NCBI GenBank assembly: GCA_951230915.1 | Contig: OX579641.1 | Span: 2,480,001-2,544,000 of the forward strand | Direction of reading: 5' to 3' | Length of the DNA: 64,000 bases | Origin: Antitrichia curtipendula | Taxonomy: Eukaryota; Streptophyta; Bryopsida; Hypnales; Leucodontaceae | In this document: in pieces, positions 12,668 through 25,104 of the stretch | Layout: each line of letters begins with the position of its first letter | How positions within the stretch are numbered: the stretch's first letter is position 1 | The notes under the pieces: generated by a model | What the model was told of the DNA's origin: nothing | Databases searched by the model: none | The model's input: the letters and a program-made list of their open reading frames with translations, nothing else | Program-made: the position numbers and the translations under genes

Positions 12668-13549
12668 ACTAGGTAGCCAAGAAAATTTCATGCACCAATA
12701 TCGTACACACCATTGCACTTTAACATAGCAACACAAGGGCAAGATGATGCCAACACAATGATGACTTTAGAGTTGGCGCTCATTACCTTATGAATCTTGA
12801 TGAGGTGGACATTGACAACTTCTTGGAAGTTGGAACAATACGAGAAAAAAAATTTGAGAGAAAATGAATAATCTCCATCTTACCAGCAAAGCAACCCTTC
12901 CTAGGTCCAACTTTATTTCTAATGTGGTGGTGAATCTTGGTTGTTTGACCACATAAGACAATAAGTAAAGGCATAGATCAACAACTCTGTGAGTTGGATT
13001 GGAGGATTGAACTAAAGAATTCAAGAAAGGGTTCATGAATGCAAGTGTGTAAAGTGTAATGTCTTGGTCATGATTAGGAATCTCCTTTATGTAGTGCATC
13101 GTTCCAACTTCAACAAGTTGCAATAGATTGCGGGGCAAAGACTTGAATGGTAGAGCTTGCACAAGTAGAGGAAGGAATAATGGATTGATTGAGGTGAGGC
13201 AGTTGAAAAATAGATGCATGGTTGTCTTTCCAAATCCATTGATAATACAAAAAATACAACATCATAGATGTCTAGTAGAGCCCTCACAAGTTACAACGTC
13301 TAATAAAGTCAAATTTACATTATCCTTTATTTATAATTTTGACATATTTAAGTCTCATTTTAATGAAGTGTCTCAATTTTATAAACACAATTTATATTTT
13401 AAAATTAGCATCATAATTAAAGTGAAATTCTAAATTGTTTGAGCACTTGAAAATGGCCTTATTAGACTCCAAAAAGGCGTGCTAATTCGACATGTGACAT
13501 TACAACAATACTAGCATGTGAGCTTAGAAATATGAACCTTGAGCCTAAA
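12668..13549. other. Gene-poor stretch with an unexplained minus-strand ORF
   Basis: A minus-strand frame at 12788-13219 (143 codons) contains segments such as VGTMHYIKEIPNHDQDITLY and a leucine-rich middle. I do not recognise it, and a second minus-strand frame (12783-12974) overlaps it, so its status as coding is doubtful. Nothing else is supported. Confidence 0.35.
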
Positions 13550-13800
13550 TGTAAGTAGGTACTCTACAACTATCGGAAGTATCTATAACATACATATTTA
13601 TAATATAAGAACCCTATAACCATAGAAGGTGCTTATAATATAGGTACCTATAACATAGACACTTATAACATAAATACTATATATATATATATATATATCT
13701 TATGATGGAAGGTGCCTATAACATAGACATCCATAATATAATTAGGCACCTATAATATAAACATCCTATAACCAAGGAAGGTGCTTATAACATAGGAGCC
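13550..13800. repeat. Degenerate tandem repeat with TATAACATAG core and (TA)n
   Basis: Variants of GGTGC(C/T)TATAACATAG and CACCTATAATATAA recur about every 20-45 bp, interrupted by a pure (TA)n run near 13679-13698. The unit is too degenerate to fix a period by eye. It looks like a decayed minisatellite seeded around a TA microsatellite. Confidence 0.65.
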
Positions 13801-14749
13801 TAGACTCCTAGGCTTATGGGCTCAAGATCCTAGGTTCACATGCTAGCAACCGTGTGTGACATTAGATGCCTAACACGTCCTTGAAACCCAACTTTCTATC
13901 AAACAAAACAACCCTTAGATGCAATAGTTCCATCCTTGTATATCCATTAGAGCCTGTTTCCATTGGCTAATCGGAGGTTCATAAATAAGAAGGGATTTGG
14001 AAGTTGCCTCAATACTCCGAGTGGGCCTAGACAAGATTTTCATTGGCTCCAATTTGGATCACAAGCTCTTTGAAAATCATGAAAATACTGAGTTTAAAAA
14101 AAAAATCACCATTTGCCTAATTGGGTATACTTTTGACCATAACAAATCATTTGTTGGCATGCATGATGCCCCAAATTTCAAGGAACTGGACCCTTTTCTT
14201 TTTCCTAATAATGAAACCTCCCAATCCAATATCCAAGCCTGCATTTGAGAAAATCCAAGGTTGAAGGCTCAAGGAGAGCAGGAGCAGTGTTCAGAATTTT
14301 TTTGGAGGTCCTCCAGCTGGTTTCCTCTTTCCACGAAAATCAATCGTTTTTTTTTCAATGGGCACCGTTGCACCGGTTGCATCCTTCAAATCACAAGAAG
14401 AATCGGTTTATTTCCTCCAATTTCAAATTTTCACTAGCTAATTTCCTCCAAATTGAAATTGGCACCGACTAAATTGTAAAATTCCTATAATATATAGAAA
14501 ATCAATTTGTAAAACAAAACTACTAATTAATATTACATCCTTAGTAGGAATTGAACCTGGAAAAGTCCTTCACCATTGAAGGCCAAGGATTCTTCCAACC
14601 CATGCAATATGGAACTGAAGATGGTCTTGAAAAGGTTGCAAAAATCAAAAGAGTTTAAGATGTATCAATTTCTCCTTCTTCATATATCCTACAAGGTATT
14701 GCTCTGGATTTGCATACAAATGGCAAAACTTAGAGGAATTCTTCTATAA
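13801..14749. other. Gene-poor stretch
   Basis: Two short plus-strand frames (13997-14248 and 14245-14472) overlap but have no recognisable domain and do not join into a plausible exon pair. No element termini were identified. Confidence 0.45.
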
Positions 14750-15315
14750 GACAATGACTTCTTCTATTATGTTATCATAATCTTTGTCAGGTCCTTCCAA
14801 GGCCAATTGCATGACACTTTCCAAATTGGATGTTGTCACATGATTTCAAAGTTTTTGCTTGATGTTATTTTGCATAGAAAACATCCTTTTACAAATTGTG
14901 GTGCTCACATACTAACACTTAACAGTTTCAGCAAGAGTTAGTAGGTTAGGGTATTTCAATTTCAGAGATGGACTCCAACTGATTGAAGTCCATATATCTC
15001 CAAAAGTTCTATCCATCCACTCCATACTCCCTTGCAACTTGAAAGCAAAAAACTCTTGCTTGCAAGTTGTTGCGTCTACCAAGGGAAGAAAAATCCTTCC
15101 TCCTTTGCTATTTTGTCCATACTACTGCAAAAGCAAATCAACTTCTACAACTTTCCATGAAGCCAAACTAATTTGCCTATGAGGCATGTGAACTGGGTTA
15201 AGAACTTTGAATGGATCAATCACATCATTTTTTTCAAATTGAACATCCAAAGTCATACAAACTGCTTCTACATAACACTTTTGAAATATTAGGGCAGCCT
15301 CCAAGTTAGCACCTG

Positions 15316-15540
15316 CATTAGAAAAAAAATTCAGCCCTCGAAGAAGCCGTGAGTTTTTTATTTTTGGCACCCCCAGGTGCAATTACGGAACCACCACCCC
15401 CTTCTTTTTTTCCTTAAAATATTAAAAAATTTCCAATTTGATGTGGCGCTGATGTGGCACTAGTAGTGCCACATCATTTTTCAAAATTTTAATTTTTTCT
15501 AATTGCACTGTGGAGGTGCAAAACAAATTTTTTCTAATTG
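15316..15540. mobile_element. MITE with CATTAGAAAAAA ends, inside the hAT pseudogene
   Basis: The left end CATTAGAAAAAAAATTCAGC is followed by a CCGTGAGTTTT block shared with the elements at 7610-8210. The right end carries two copies of TTTTTTCTAATTGCACTGTG (ending near 15512 and 15547), so the exact boundary is uncertain. Inside is a near-perfect 25-bp palindrome, arms GATGTGGCAC and GTGCCACATC (15450-15476). The element separates the RLSSEI and NAGANLEAA parts of the transposase remnant, so it inserted after that gene was already present. Confidence 0.6.
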
Positions 15541-16358
15541 CACTGTGAAATTTGGACCCCCTAATTTCACTAGACAAGCGACAGAGGTAACCATCTAAGG
15601 GGCCAAATTCCGGGAGGATATGAAAACTTATACTTGGATAAAATGTATCTTTGTTTAAATCACAAGAATCAAGAAGGAAACACATTCTAACACTTGCAAT
15701 CTTTGTTTTCACAATAGAGCTAATAATGGAAATATCAACAAGTTTATATTGAAAAAATTTGGACAATTTTGAGAGCATGTATAGAATATCAACCAAAAAA
15801 TATAGAATGTAAATGAGTTTGAAGTCACGCAAATTAGCAAACAAGTGAGGAATGTTAGTAGCATCATTAGAAGAATTATCACGCAAATAAATAAGGACTA
15901 GTTCCAAATAATCACACAATGTGATCATTGCTTGCCACTTAGATAGCCAACATATTTTATGGTACCTTTTAAGGATTCTTTGAGCATCATTCAACTTAGT
16001 TTGAAGGATTTGCAAGGCAACTTTTCTTTTGGAAGATTTTTTAAAGTGAGAAGCCAAAGCATTTAGCATTGAATCCACTGAAGTGGACATTTCTTTACAA
16101 GCTTCATTTTTAGAGGCCTCTAGGGCAGCTAGATTGGTTTTGTAAGCTACACAATGAGTTGAAGTGAGGAATAGACTCACCTTTTTCAATCTTGTTGCCA
16201 CACCCATATTTTTCCCAACAATGGTGGAAGCTCCATCCGATCCAAATCCAACACAATTATTGAGATTCAGACCCTCCTCATTGTAGCCACAAAAATGTCA
16301 AATATAATTTTAGAATCTTTTTTTCAACCTTCAATCCACAATAAACTCAAAAAGTAGT

Positions 16359-17247
16359 CACTATAAGAAAACGGACTTTTTTGAAACGTCAAAAAAAACG
16401 CGAGAATGCGTTGTGTATGACACAAAAATAATCAGCGTTGACGTCTCCTAAAATCCGTTCGATTAGACCGGGTAAAAACTTGTGAAAATCTAGAAGAACG
16501 CATCACTTTTGTACTCGTTTTTCCAAAAATGTGGGTGACAACAAAGTCTATTGAGGTCCTCAGAGGTCGACACGTGGAGGGCACGTGAGTGCCACGGAGG
16601 CGCCACTCGGATGGGCACTGCCACGTAATTTATTTTTTTAACTTGACTGCGTCTGACGTGGAGGTCAGAGAATCTGACATTTTTCATCCAGCCTATTTTT
16701 TCATCCATTCCATTCTTTTCATCCAATTTAGTTTTTCAAAAAATAATTAATTAACATAAATTAAAAAATAAAAATAAACAACAAAAAAATGTCGAATTCA
16801 CCGAGAAATAAAAAAAATTACCATTTATCATCAATTTTATTTTGATGGAAAAATTACATAAAAACGAATTTTTTAAGGGTCATATTTATATCCATTCTTT
16901 GTCTATGGTGCGACAAACAATATGGGATAAATAGCCTACGTTGTTTGAGACGTCCAACCCGACGTCCAGCTCGACGTCCATCCATCCATCCATTTATTTT
17001 TTTCCAAAATATGCCACGTGGCTGCCCTTCTCTAAATCTACTTGCTGATGTGGCAGTTTATGTTGTATGCGACGTTTTATAAAAACATGGCCATGTCGCA
17101 GTTGACATTGTCACAAACATAGCCGTCCATAGTGACATAGTCGCATTTTTTGCAAAACACGTATATGTTTTTTGGAACATCTGACATTTGAAAAAACATG
17201 ACGCGTTTGTTGCTAAACGCCACCAAAAACGTGCTTTTCTTATAATG
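16359..17247. mobile_element. Nonautonomous CACTA (En/Spm) element
   Basis: The left terminus is CACTATAAGAAAACGGAC. The right terminus, read inward, is CATTATAAGAAAAGCACG, one mutation away from CACTA at the tip. Both sides are flanked by the trinucleotide AGT (16356-16358 and 17248-17250), the 3-bp target duplication expected of CACTA elements. The 889-bp interior has G/C-rich islands with repeated GACGTCC and CACGTG-containing stretches but no transposase. It interrupts the minus-strand hAT pseudogene between FATFLEA and FFEFIV, so the order of insertion is clear. Confidence 0.85.
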
Positions 17248-17663
17248 AGTGATAGGAAGATTGGCCTCTAGAAAGTAGCAAAAACTACAAGGTGTTCTTT
17301 TACAGAAGTATTGGTAGATTCATCAATCATTAGGCCAAAAAACTTTGAATCCCTCACTCTCTTTGAAACTTTCTTTTGAACAACAGAAGAAAGCCCAAAC
17401 ACCATTTCAACACACGACTTCTTATCATGGTAAATTTTTTTGGTGATGGGAGCTTTATAAGAAAGAAAAAGATGGTATAAACTTGGAAACTTGTGGGAAG
17501 AGAGACTTTCCTTCTCCATAAAATATGCAACCTTGAATAGGGATATCATTGCTTCATCACAACTACAATTTGTAGTTGCAATGGCCTTTTGTAAATTTTT
17601 TTGCCCCCCATGTTTCACCCAAGTCAATTTGCGGTGTTCTTTAGTTTTATTATAGTTTTGCAA

Positions 17664-20600
17664 TGCTATAGATTAGGATAAATTATAGTTTCTTAAAAAC
17701 TACCCAATAGTATATTAAATTCGTTCGTCGGGAGAATTCAAATAAGATTTTACCAACTAGTCATTTAATACCAACCCAGGAGCACAATTTAAGATTTTAA
17801 TAGATATCTTCATCAATTAGGCCTAATTCCAATTCTACACTCCACTCTTAAGGCCAAAAGGATTGGGTGACATTATCTTTTGTTTTGATTATTTTTACTT
17901 TCTTTCTTAATTCCAACTTGTACTCTTTTCACCAACTGGCTCAATCCATATTCAACATTTCAAAGATGCTTCAACTTCTGACTTGACTTTAAGTCTTCAT
18001 AGCAACCAAATTGACATATTTTCTTGACAATAGGCTTGAATCAAATCTTTATCAACTTGTGATTTACTCTGTTATTCTAGTTATACTTAGTACGTACACA
18101 TTTCTACTTCCAAATTGGTATTACACTCCAATACCTCTCAATCAATCTCTACACTCACCTGCTTATCACTACTCGACAATGGTTTCTATAAATCCCCACT
18201 CGGTTTGGAACTCAGCCTTTGCATATTACATCACTCTCTCACAATCTTTAATAAATCTAAATTTTCTACAAGATCCCAAGTAAGATTGACTTAGAGATTT
18301 TCTAGATTACACAATTACATGATTTCCTTAAACATGTCTAATTATATAGAATTACTTTTCATAGCATTTAAATTACAATTTGGATCTCTATCACTTGACC
18401 AATTGAACTACAACAACAACCACAACACAAATCAATCAACTCTCGTAATCACAAACACTCTGATTTGGAATAGATATACACCAGATACACAATTTCTAAC
18501 TTGGCTTTACAACACAATTGCAATAATTTTCACACCAATTGTAACACAATATAATTTCACAACATGCATCACAACACAATATGAGTCATCACATACGACA
18601 TAGTACTCAACAAAGGAGACATAATTACTCACGAGGCGCACAAGAATTACTACACACACTTTGATTAGGCAACTAAACTTCAATTATATTAATCACAAAG
18701 AAATCAAATTACATAAAAAACAATCAATTTGGAAGGCTGGACTTGCACTTGCTCTCTCTTGCAATGGGAGGTAAAAATGAACACAAAAAAAGACCAAATA
18801 CAAGTTGGCACACCGATCCAATTCCAATTGGCAGGAAAGTCCAACATCCCTTGGCATCCTATGACATATACTTAATTGGTAATTACTTAATTCACCACAA
18901 GTCAAAATCCAATTTGGCTACCTATTCTACAGAATTAACACACTGATTCCCACTTTATAGGCTAAAATTCGGAATTAACACTCCCAACTTGCTGATTAGA
19001 CCTCAAAAAAAATATTAAAAAATTCTATGTAGTCCACAAATGCCGAAATTTTAATGTGTGTGGACCCCTCTGTTGCATATGCAAATTTACCTCCACCATC
19101 CTTACAAATCTTACAAAAAACCCTCCCCAAATCACAATTGAACTCCATCCAGTCATATAATTCATACCAAGAGTCTTTCTACTCTAGATTAGCTTTTTCA
19201 ATTTCATTAGGTTCTTTATTAGGATGTGTGATGGATGGAGAAGAATTAGATGCATGCATATCTCCACTAGATCCAACCTTGAAGAACATATTTCTCATGC
19301 TCCTTTGTTGTTTAACCATGAATAAAAATTTAGTAGCACAAAAAAAAGGTAAGAAATTATTCTCTAAAACTTATAGCTTTTTAAAAGACCTGCACTATTG
19401 TAGCACTTCAACACAATGAAGAATAACTCAACAACGCACCCAAGCTTCAAGGCTCCAAGCAACAATATAACTTAGCAACACAAATAATTGATCAACACAA
19501 TCAAGTTCTAGAAATCCAAGTAGCAACATAGTCCCGCAATAGTGACAGTACCTCAACTGAAGATTAGACCGTCAAAGGAAACTTTTTGACAACAAAACAA
19601 GCGTGGTAGCATTCACATTTCACAACAAAGCAAAGCGCAGTGTGGAGATTGAGGATGGAGAAAGCACAAAGGAGCTAGACTATTGGAGGTGGGATTGTGG
19701 AGGTAGGAACACATGGAGGAATTTGACAACAATACAAGGGCTTTTTATTGAAGTGGTGGAGGGCCAGGCCTTGGAAGTTGGATCTGTTGGACACATGGAG
19801 GAATGGGGGAGACCCAACGTCAACAAGCCTAGGCCGAGTCACTGCGCAGCTGTAACCTTCTAATTGTATAGAAGGCACCTGCGGTTGTGTGGTAGTGTAG
19901 CCAAGGGGGTACTTTACTTTTTTTTTAAATTTACACATAGAAGGTTGATAATGTCGGTAGTTGAAATCCATGAAGTTTATGAAGGAATCGATAAAATATC
20001 CCCCAATTTTTAAGCCCACCAGTTGATTTCTAGTCCTCAAAATTTCTTCTATTGGCTAACTTTGAACTAACCGCTGATTTTTTTCAATCATTTAGCAGGA
20101 GGCACAAAAAAATTTGCAATGGCAAGTTGGCAACTACCTAGACACTCCATTTCTATAGCTCCACTTGAACAATGGAAAGAAGCTCTTAGCTAGGCCAAAT
20201 AACAGTAGCATTGGGATTGCTTTTAAAGGCCGTGATTTTCAACATTTTCAGGATATTTTACATATGTTATCTATTTATTCATGACATCTCTTTTTCTTTT
20301 ACATCATTCTAATGCAACTTGAGGATTAATTCTTAAAGGACCAAGGGATAGTCCAAATTTTTTAATTTGTGAAGATGTATTATAAAATGCAACTTAGAAT
20401 AATAATATAAAGATGATTTTTAAACAATAGTTGTAAAATAGGATCTCAAGATTATATTTATGTAGCTAAATCAACTACAACACAAAATAATTTTTTCAAT
20501 ATTATTTGGAGCTGAAATTTTAATTTCCTTCTAAAATCAATTGTAGATTGAATATTTGTGGTTTCTAAAAAAAAAATTCTCTATACTCAAAATGTTAGAT

Positions 20601-23117
20601 TCTAATCATAGTGATTTTGAAGATTTTTATTTAATTTTTTTTTTTTAGTAATTTTGAAGACTCATTTTTTGAACTAAAAAAAGCTACTTTTTAAGGCCAG
20701 ATCTATTAATAATCTTTGAATTATAGAATATTTGCAAAACAAAATATCTAAAATCTACATTGTACAAATGTTAATGAACTAATATAAGAGTCTTCAAATA
20801 AATTGATGGATAGAAAAATACATTTTTACATGCTTCAAATATGTTTGTGTTCATCTGATGTTCAAAATTTGAATGCATGTAGTAGCATCCAATCTTGACA
20901 CCCACTAACTTGTAGGCCCAAATTTGGTTGTTGACAAATTCTAGAAGTGATGAAAGAAGATGAAAAAAAAGAGGTTACTCCTTGTAGTCACGTGAATTTT
21001 CCAATTGTCCATTTTCTTTTTCTAGTGTAAATAGGAGTAGCTAATAGATTGTATTTCCATTGGACCATGATAAATCGGTTGATAATTGGTATAAAAGGAC
21101 AATTTACAAGATTAGATATCAAATAGGCTAAATGAAAAGATTTGAAGTAGGGCAAGTAGATAGGAAGAAACTTAAATGAATAGACATATCTTTCTATTAC
21201 TTCCACTTGACTTTAATTCTAGTTGATTTTTTCTCTTTTCTCTCTCTTACGTATCCATTGCAATTAGAGTCATAGTTTTCTTGAGTCAACTTGTATATAG
21301 ACATTATCAATAAAAATATTTATAAAAAACAATTTGTGTGTCTTGTTGGTGTATTGTAATTTGTGTCAATTTGCTAGCTCATAAGTGGTGAGCAATGTAG
21401 CAAATTGTCAAGTAGTTTGCACAGGTGGTGCAATCAATTTATAGTATTGGCTTGCAGGTGGCGAGTCATCTTCTTATCAATTTGGTACACAATAGTGTGC
21501 CGTAGTTTAGGAATTGCTTGTCAATTTGTTTTTATAGGAAGCAAACACTCTAGTTACATTAAATTTGTAAGGGATTATTTGTCAAGTCATTCTATGGTTG
21601 GTGTAATAGTGAAATTAAATTGTCTACATGTCAAATTAATACCATTCAAATTTGTGTAGCTTTAATTATGTATAGCTTAAGCCACAACTTGACACCTTTT
21701 GAGTCTTCCATGAGAGAAGAGTTCCTGGGGGTTGAAGAATTGAATTATGTAAAAACTATACTACACTCCTTCATTTAAAGATTTAATTCAAATTTTATAT
21801 TATATGCCTTTGTCAACTATTTTGAAGTGTACATTTATAACTCTTACAAGATATTCCATATTCCCAAGTGGCCAAACTTCATTAGTTTTCTATATTAAAA
21901 CACACTTTTTATAATTTTTATATTTTTGCACGTAGTAATGTATATCTAAAATTTAACTTCAATTTTTTAATAATTTGAAACATTAAAATGAATTTCATAT
22001 GAGTTTTAAAAAAAATTCTTTTTAAAAATTATAGTAATTACAAAATGACTAAAATAATGTGAATGTTTTGGCAAAAATGGAGATGATAAAGATAAACATC
22101 ATGGTTTAATTGGTGTATTCTTTGAGCTCACATTGAGAGATTGAATTTGATAGAAAAGTTCAAAAGTGGTGTATTTTAAGCTTTCAAGATGCTATCTTCA
22201 AAGTGTCACAAAAATTACAATTAAACAATTTCAGAAGAAACTATAATGGAACAAAAAGTAGATTATTGAGCTACATTGTTATGATAAAGCTTAAAGACAT
22301 TTAAAATAAAATACTATGTAAAATTTAAGCTTGAATTTTTATCATGCTCTATTGACTTGTAATTAAGGTATAACAGAATAAAATCCTAGATATAATTAAT
22401 TATTAGAAAAATCCTTACAATTAAATAAGAAAATTGCTTAAATAACCTTTTTGAAATCAACTTATAAACACATAATTTTTAGAATTCATCAAAAATTACA
22501 ATTTGTCTTTTGGCTATTGAAGTCTTGTAATGATAGGCTAAAACTTTGAAGAAATCAATATAGAACAAATATTTTTATTTTTATTATATAATAAAGTATT
22601 TTTTATATACTATTTTTTTAAATAAAAAATCAGATAGTCCTAATATATTCTCTTAAGGTTTCTAAAGCACTATATACATCAATAAGAATCTATCAACATT
22701 TAATACTAAGTATCATCATTGTCCTTTCAATGAGGTTTATAATAGCTTCATCCTTTGCAGTGATGAGAAATGACTTAAAAAAGAATAAATGCTACACAAG
22801 CTAATTCAATTATTGCTAAAATTTGAGTAGTTTGAGATCCTTTCACACTAATTTGGATGAATATTGGATGAATATCATTTCTCAATAGTGTGAATTTCTT
22901 GTATGAATTTTAAATGAATATTGATTAAATGTAGATGATAATCCTACTATTTTAAATAGTATGATAACAATGTAGATTTCATTTTATTGATTTTATGTTA
23001 GATCCATATTAGTGCAATTCAAAAATTTGCATAATTCTCCAAGCAATGCAAGTTAATGTTTAATATTACCATAGAGCACATTAATTCAATTAACTTGTTT
23101 ACGTAAATGTAACCCCA
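17664..23117. other. AT-rich gene-free stretch of about 5.4 kb
   Basis: No supported gene. 18.4-18.6 kb is locally rich in CACAACACAAT-type runs. The plus-strand frames at 19054-19419 and 19603-19863 have no recognisable motif and weak composition. A few AAATTGTCAA words occur near 21.4 kb. I identified no terminal repeats, tRNA-like folds or splice-linked exons. Confidence 0.5.
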
Positions 23118-23828
23118 TTTGACAAAATCAGTGCATTTTTGCCAAGGCAAATAATGTGTCAATCCTTTATTGGTGAGTACTTAAATGTCTTTAGATACAT
23201 GAATAAGCAATTATAGGTTGTTTATGGGACATTTATGACTCCACTTAATGGGCGGTTTCATAATTTTAGGTTGGACCACTTCAAAAATTCACTGAAATTA
23301 CAATTTTCATTAGAAAATTATAATTCCACTTGGACTTGATCCATCAAATAAGCGCACACCTCCAAACACTAAGGTAAACCAACCTATTTCCGACATCTTA
23401 CTTTTGGCCCCATTACCACCTTGAAACTCATCTAAACCCATCTATTTTTCTGACAAAATCAGCTCATTAATTCAGCTTGGGTAACGTGTCTACCATTGAT
23501 TGGTGGATATCCAAGTACTCATAGATACAATCTATGGCGGTAATGGGTTGTTGATCTAACTTTTATAAATTAATCCATGGGCGGATTTGTAATTTCAGGG
23601 CAGTCAACTTCAACAATTCATAGAAATTTCAATTTTCTTCAGAAAATTATAATTCCACTTGGGTTTGATTTGTGAAACATGCATACACCTTTGAAAAATA
23701 GGTGACCCCATTGAAGTTGACTCCAACATAGTCAGATCGCAAATCAGGGTGGTAATAGGCTTGTCTACCTTATGTGACCCTCTTGAAATTGACCCCAAGA
23801 TATTCAGATTCCAAATTAAGGTGGTAAT
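23118..23828 (+). repeat. Diverged tandem duplications at the hAT target site
   Basis: Two diverged copies of a unit of about 330 bp begin at about 23118 and 23451. Both start TGACAAAATCAG, share a TTGGTG(A/G) to ATAGATAC block, a GGGCGG(A/T)TT block and end AGAAAATTATAATTCCACTT. They are followed by two copies of a shorter unit of about 72 bp (about 23700-23770 and 23775-23828) containing GTGACCC, TTGAA(A/G)TTGAC, CAGAT and GGTGGTAAT. The second short copy is cut by the hAT element exactly after GGTGGTAAT, and its continuation reappears at 28861. Confidence 0.72.
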
Positions 23829-24648
23829 CAGTGTTCTCTAAAGTGGCTAAAAATTGCTCCGGTTCTACCAAAGCTTTCCCCGTGCTAAAGTTCTATTACC
23901 TTTTTTTTTGTAAAACCTAAGTTTTGAGCAAATTTTCACACTTCCGGAGCAGTTGATGGCAAAATTGCGATTTCATCCAACCTGCAATTCGCATTCATCC
24001 ACTGCTTAGCGGGAATAGGGTTAGCCAAAATGCAACTGCACGGAAATAGGGTTAGCGGAAAACTTACCTCAACCGTTTGATCTTCGCGTTGGCGGCTACA
24101 TCGTGACTGTTGATGTTGCAGCCATCAGCACCCCTGTCTCCTCCGTCGCAAGCTGGGTTTTAGCTCGCATTCTCCCCCTCGCATCCTTCAGGTAGCAATT
24201 ACTCTTGATGCTGTACTTATTTCTCCTTGAGCTTATAGAGTTTCGCATTAATTTTGGTTTGAATGCAAGCTGCACTGGAGTATTGTTTTTTCAAATTGTG
24301 GAGCGCCATTTTTACGACCTTTGCTGCGAATTGGAGGCGGGATGGCGGATTGCCTGGCTTCCTGCGGTCCTGCTACTTCCTCGTTTGTTGTGAACTTCTG
24401 AGACTCTGATCGAGAGTGAGCGTCTGAGCGATGAGTCATTGTGATTTCTGAATAATGCGCAACGTTTACTGTCTTGGATTTCTCGCGCATTCACTCCAAT
24501 CGGGAAATGGAGGCTCCTTGGGCCGTTGGGCGCATGGCAATTTTTTGTGCATTGCTTGTGTGTCTGGGCCTTTGGGGTACCTAGAAATGCAGCGGTTGTG
24601 CATTGTGTCTCACACTCTCACCGCTTCCATTTGGCTTTTTTGACAATT

Positions 24649-24838
24649 GCGCACCCTTGCGTTCCGATTTGGCACCCTTGCGCTGCGATTTGGCACCTTT
24701 GCGATGCGATTTGGCTTCGTTGCGCTGCGACTTGGCTCCCTAGCGCTGCGATTTGGCTTCCTGGCGCTGCGACTTGGCTCCCTAGCGCTGCGACTTGGCT
24801 CCCTAGCGATGCGATTTGGCTTCCTGGTGCTGTGATTT
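24649..24838 (+). repeat. 21-bp minisatellite in the hAT 5' region
   Basis: About nine copies of a 21-bp unit, consensus TTTGGC(A/T)(C/T)CCT(T/A)GCGCTGCGA, run head to tail. Because 21 is a multiple of three, frames stay open across it; one would read as LALRFG(T/S/F) heptads. No start or splice link to the transposase was established, so it may be promoter or 5' leader rather than coding. Units alternate between CTCCCTAGCG and CTTCCTGGCG forms. Confidence 0.85.
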
Positions 24839-25104
24839 GAGTTGCGAGACCTCTGGTGAATTGGTTACCTCTGCCTTGTTTCTTCAGTTGTTTTTCATTG
24901 GCAATTTAGCATGTGTTGATCGTGATTCCCTGCTATCTGTATGCATTTCTGAGACGCTCTTGAGTCTTCAGTGGGTGCTTACAATTTGATTTCCATTTTT
25001 TTTTTCTTGATAACGGTGCTGTTGTACCTTGTTTTCCGCCCTTCTGTTTTGGGTTGTGCTGGTTGTGCTGGTTGCTTTGGTTGGGCAAGATTGTAGATTC
25101 AGCA

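Larger units (their letters stand above)
14750..17663 (-). pseudogene. Decayed hAT/ZMYM-type transposase, interrupted twice
   Basis: Read on the minus strand, the remnants come in transposase order. 17663-17268 gives KKVSKRVRDSKFFGLMIDES and the HLVVF strand of the RNase-H-like core. Just below the CACTA insertion come FFEFIV and then VGFGSDGASTIVGK. 16207-15422 gives STHCVAYKTNLAALEA, a basic helical region and RYHKICWLSKWQ. 15382-15122 gives NAGANLEAALIFQKCYVEAV and the conserved KVLNP. 14900-14750 gives a C-terminal dimerisation-like segment with several stops (MFSMQNNIKQKL, LALEGPDKDYDN). This order matches plant TTF/ZMYM-like hAT transposases. The frame is broken by stops, a MITE at 15316-15540 and a CACTA element at 16359-17247. 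A zinc-finger N terminus was not found. Confidence 0.75.

Noticed and set aside
12788..13219. Host gene fragment of 143 codons on the minus strand
   Set aside because: No family recognised, overlapping alternative frames on both strands, and no splice-linked neighbours; left as a note only.
24526..24840. Plus-strand frame with alanine-tryptophan repeats
   Set aside because: It is a by-product of the 21-bp minisatellite; a second frame is equally open.
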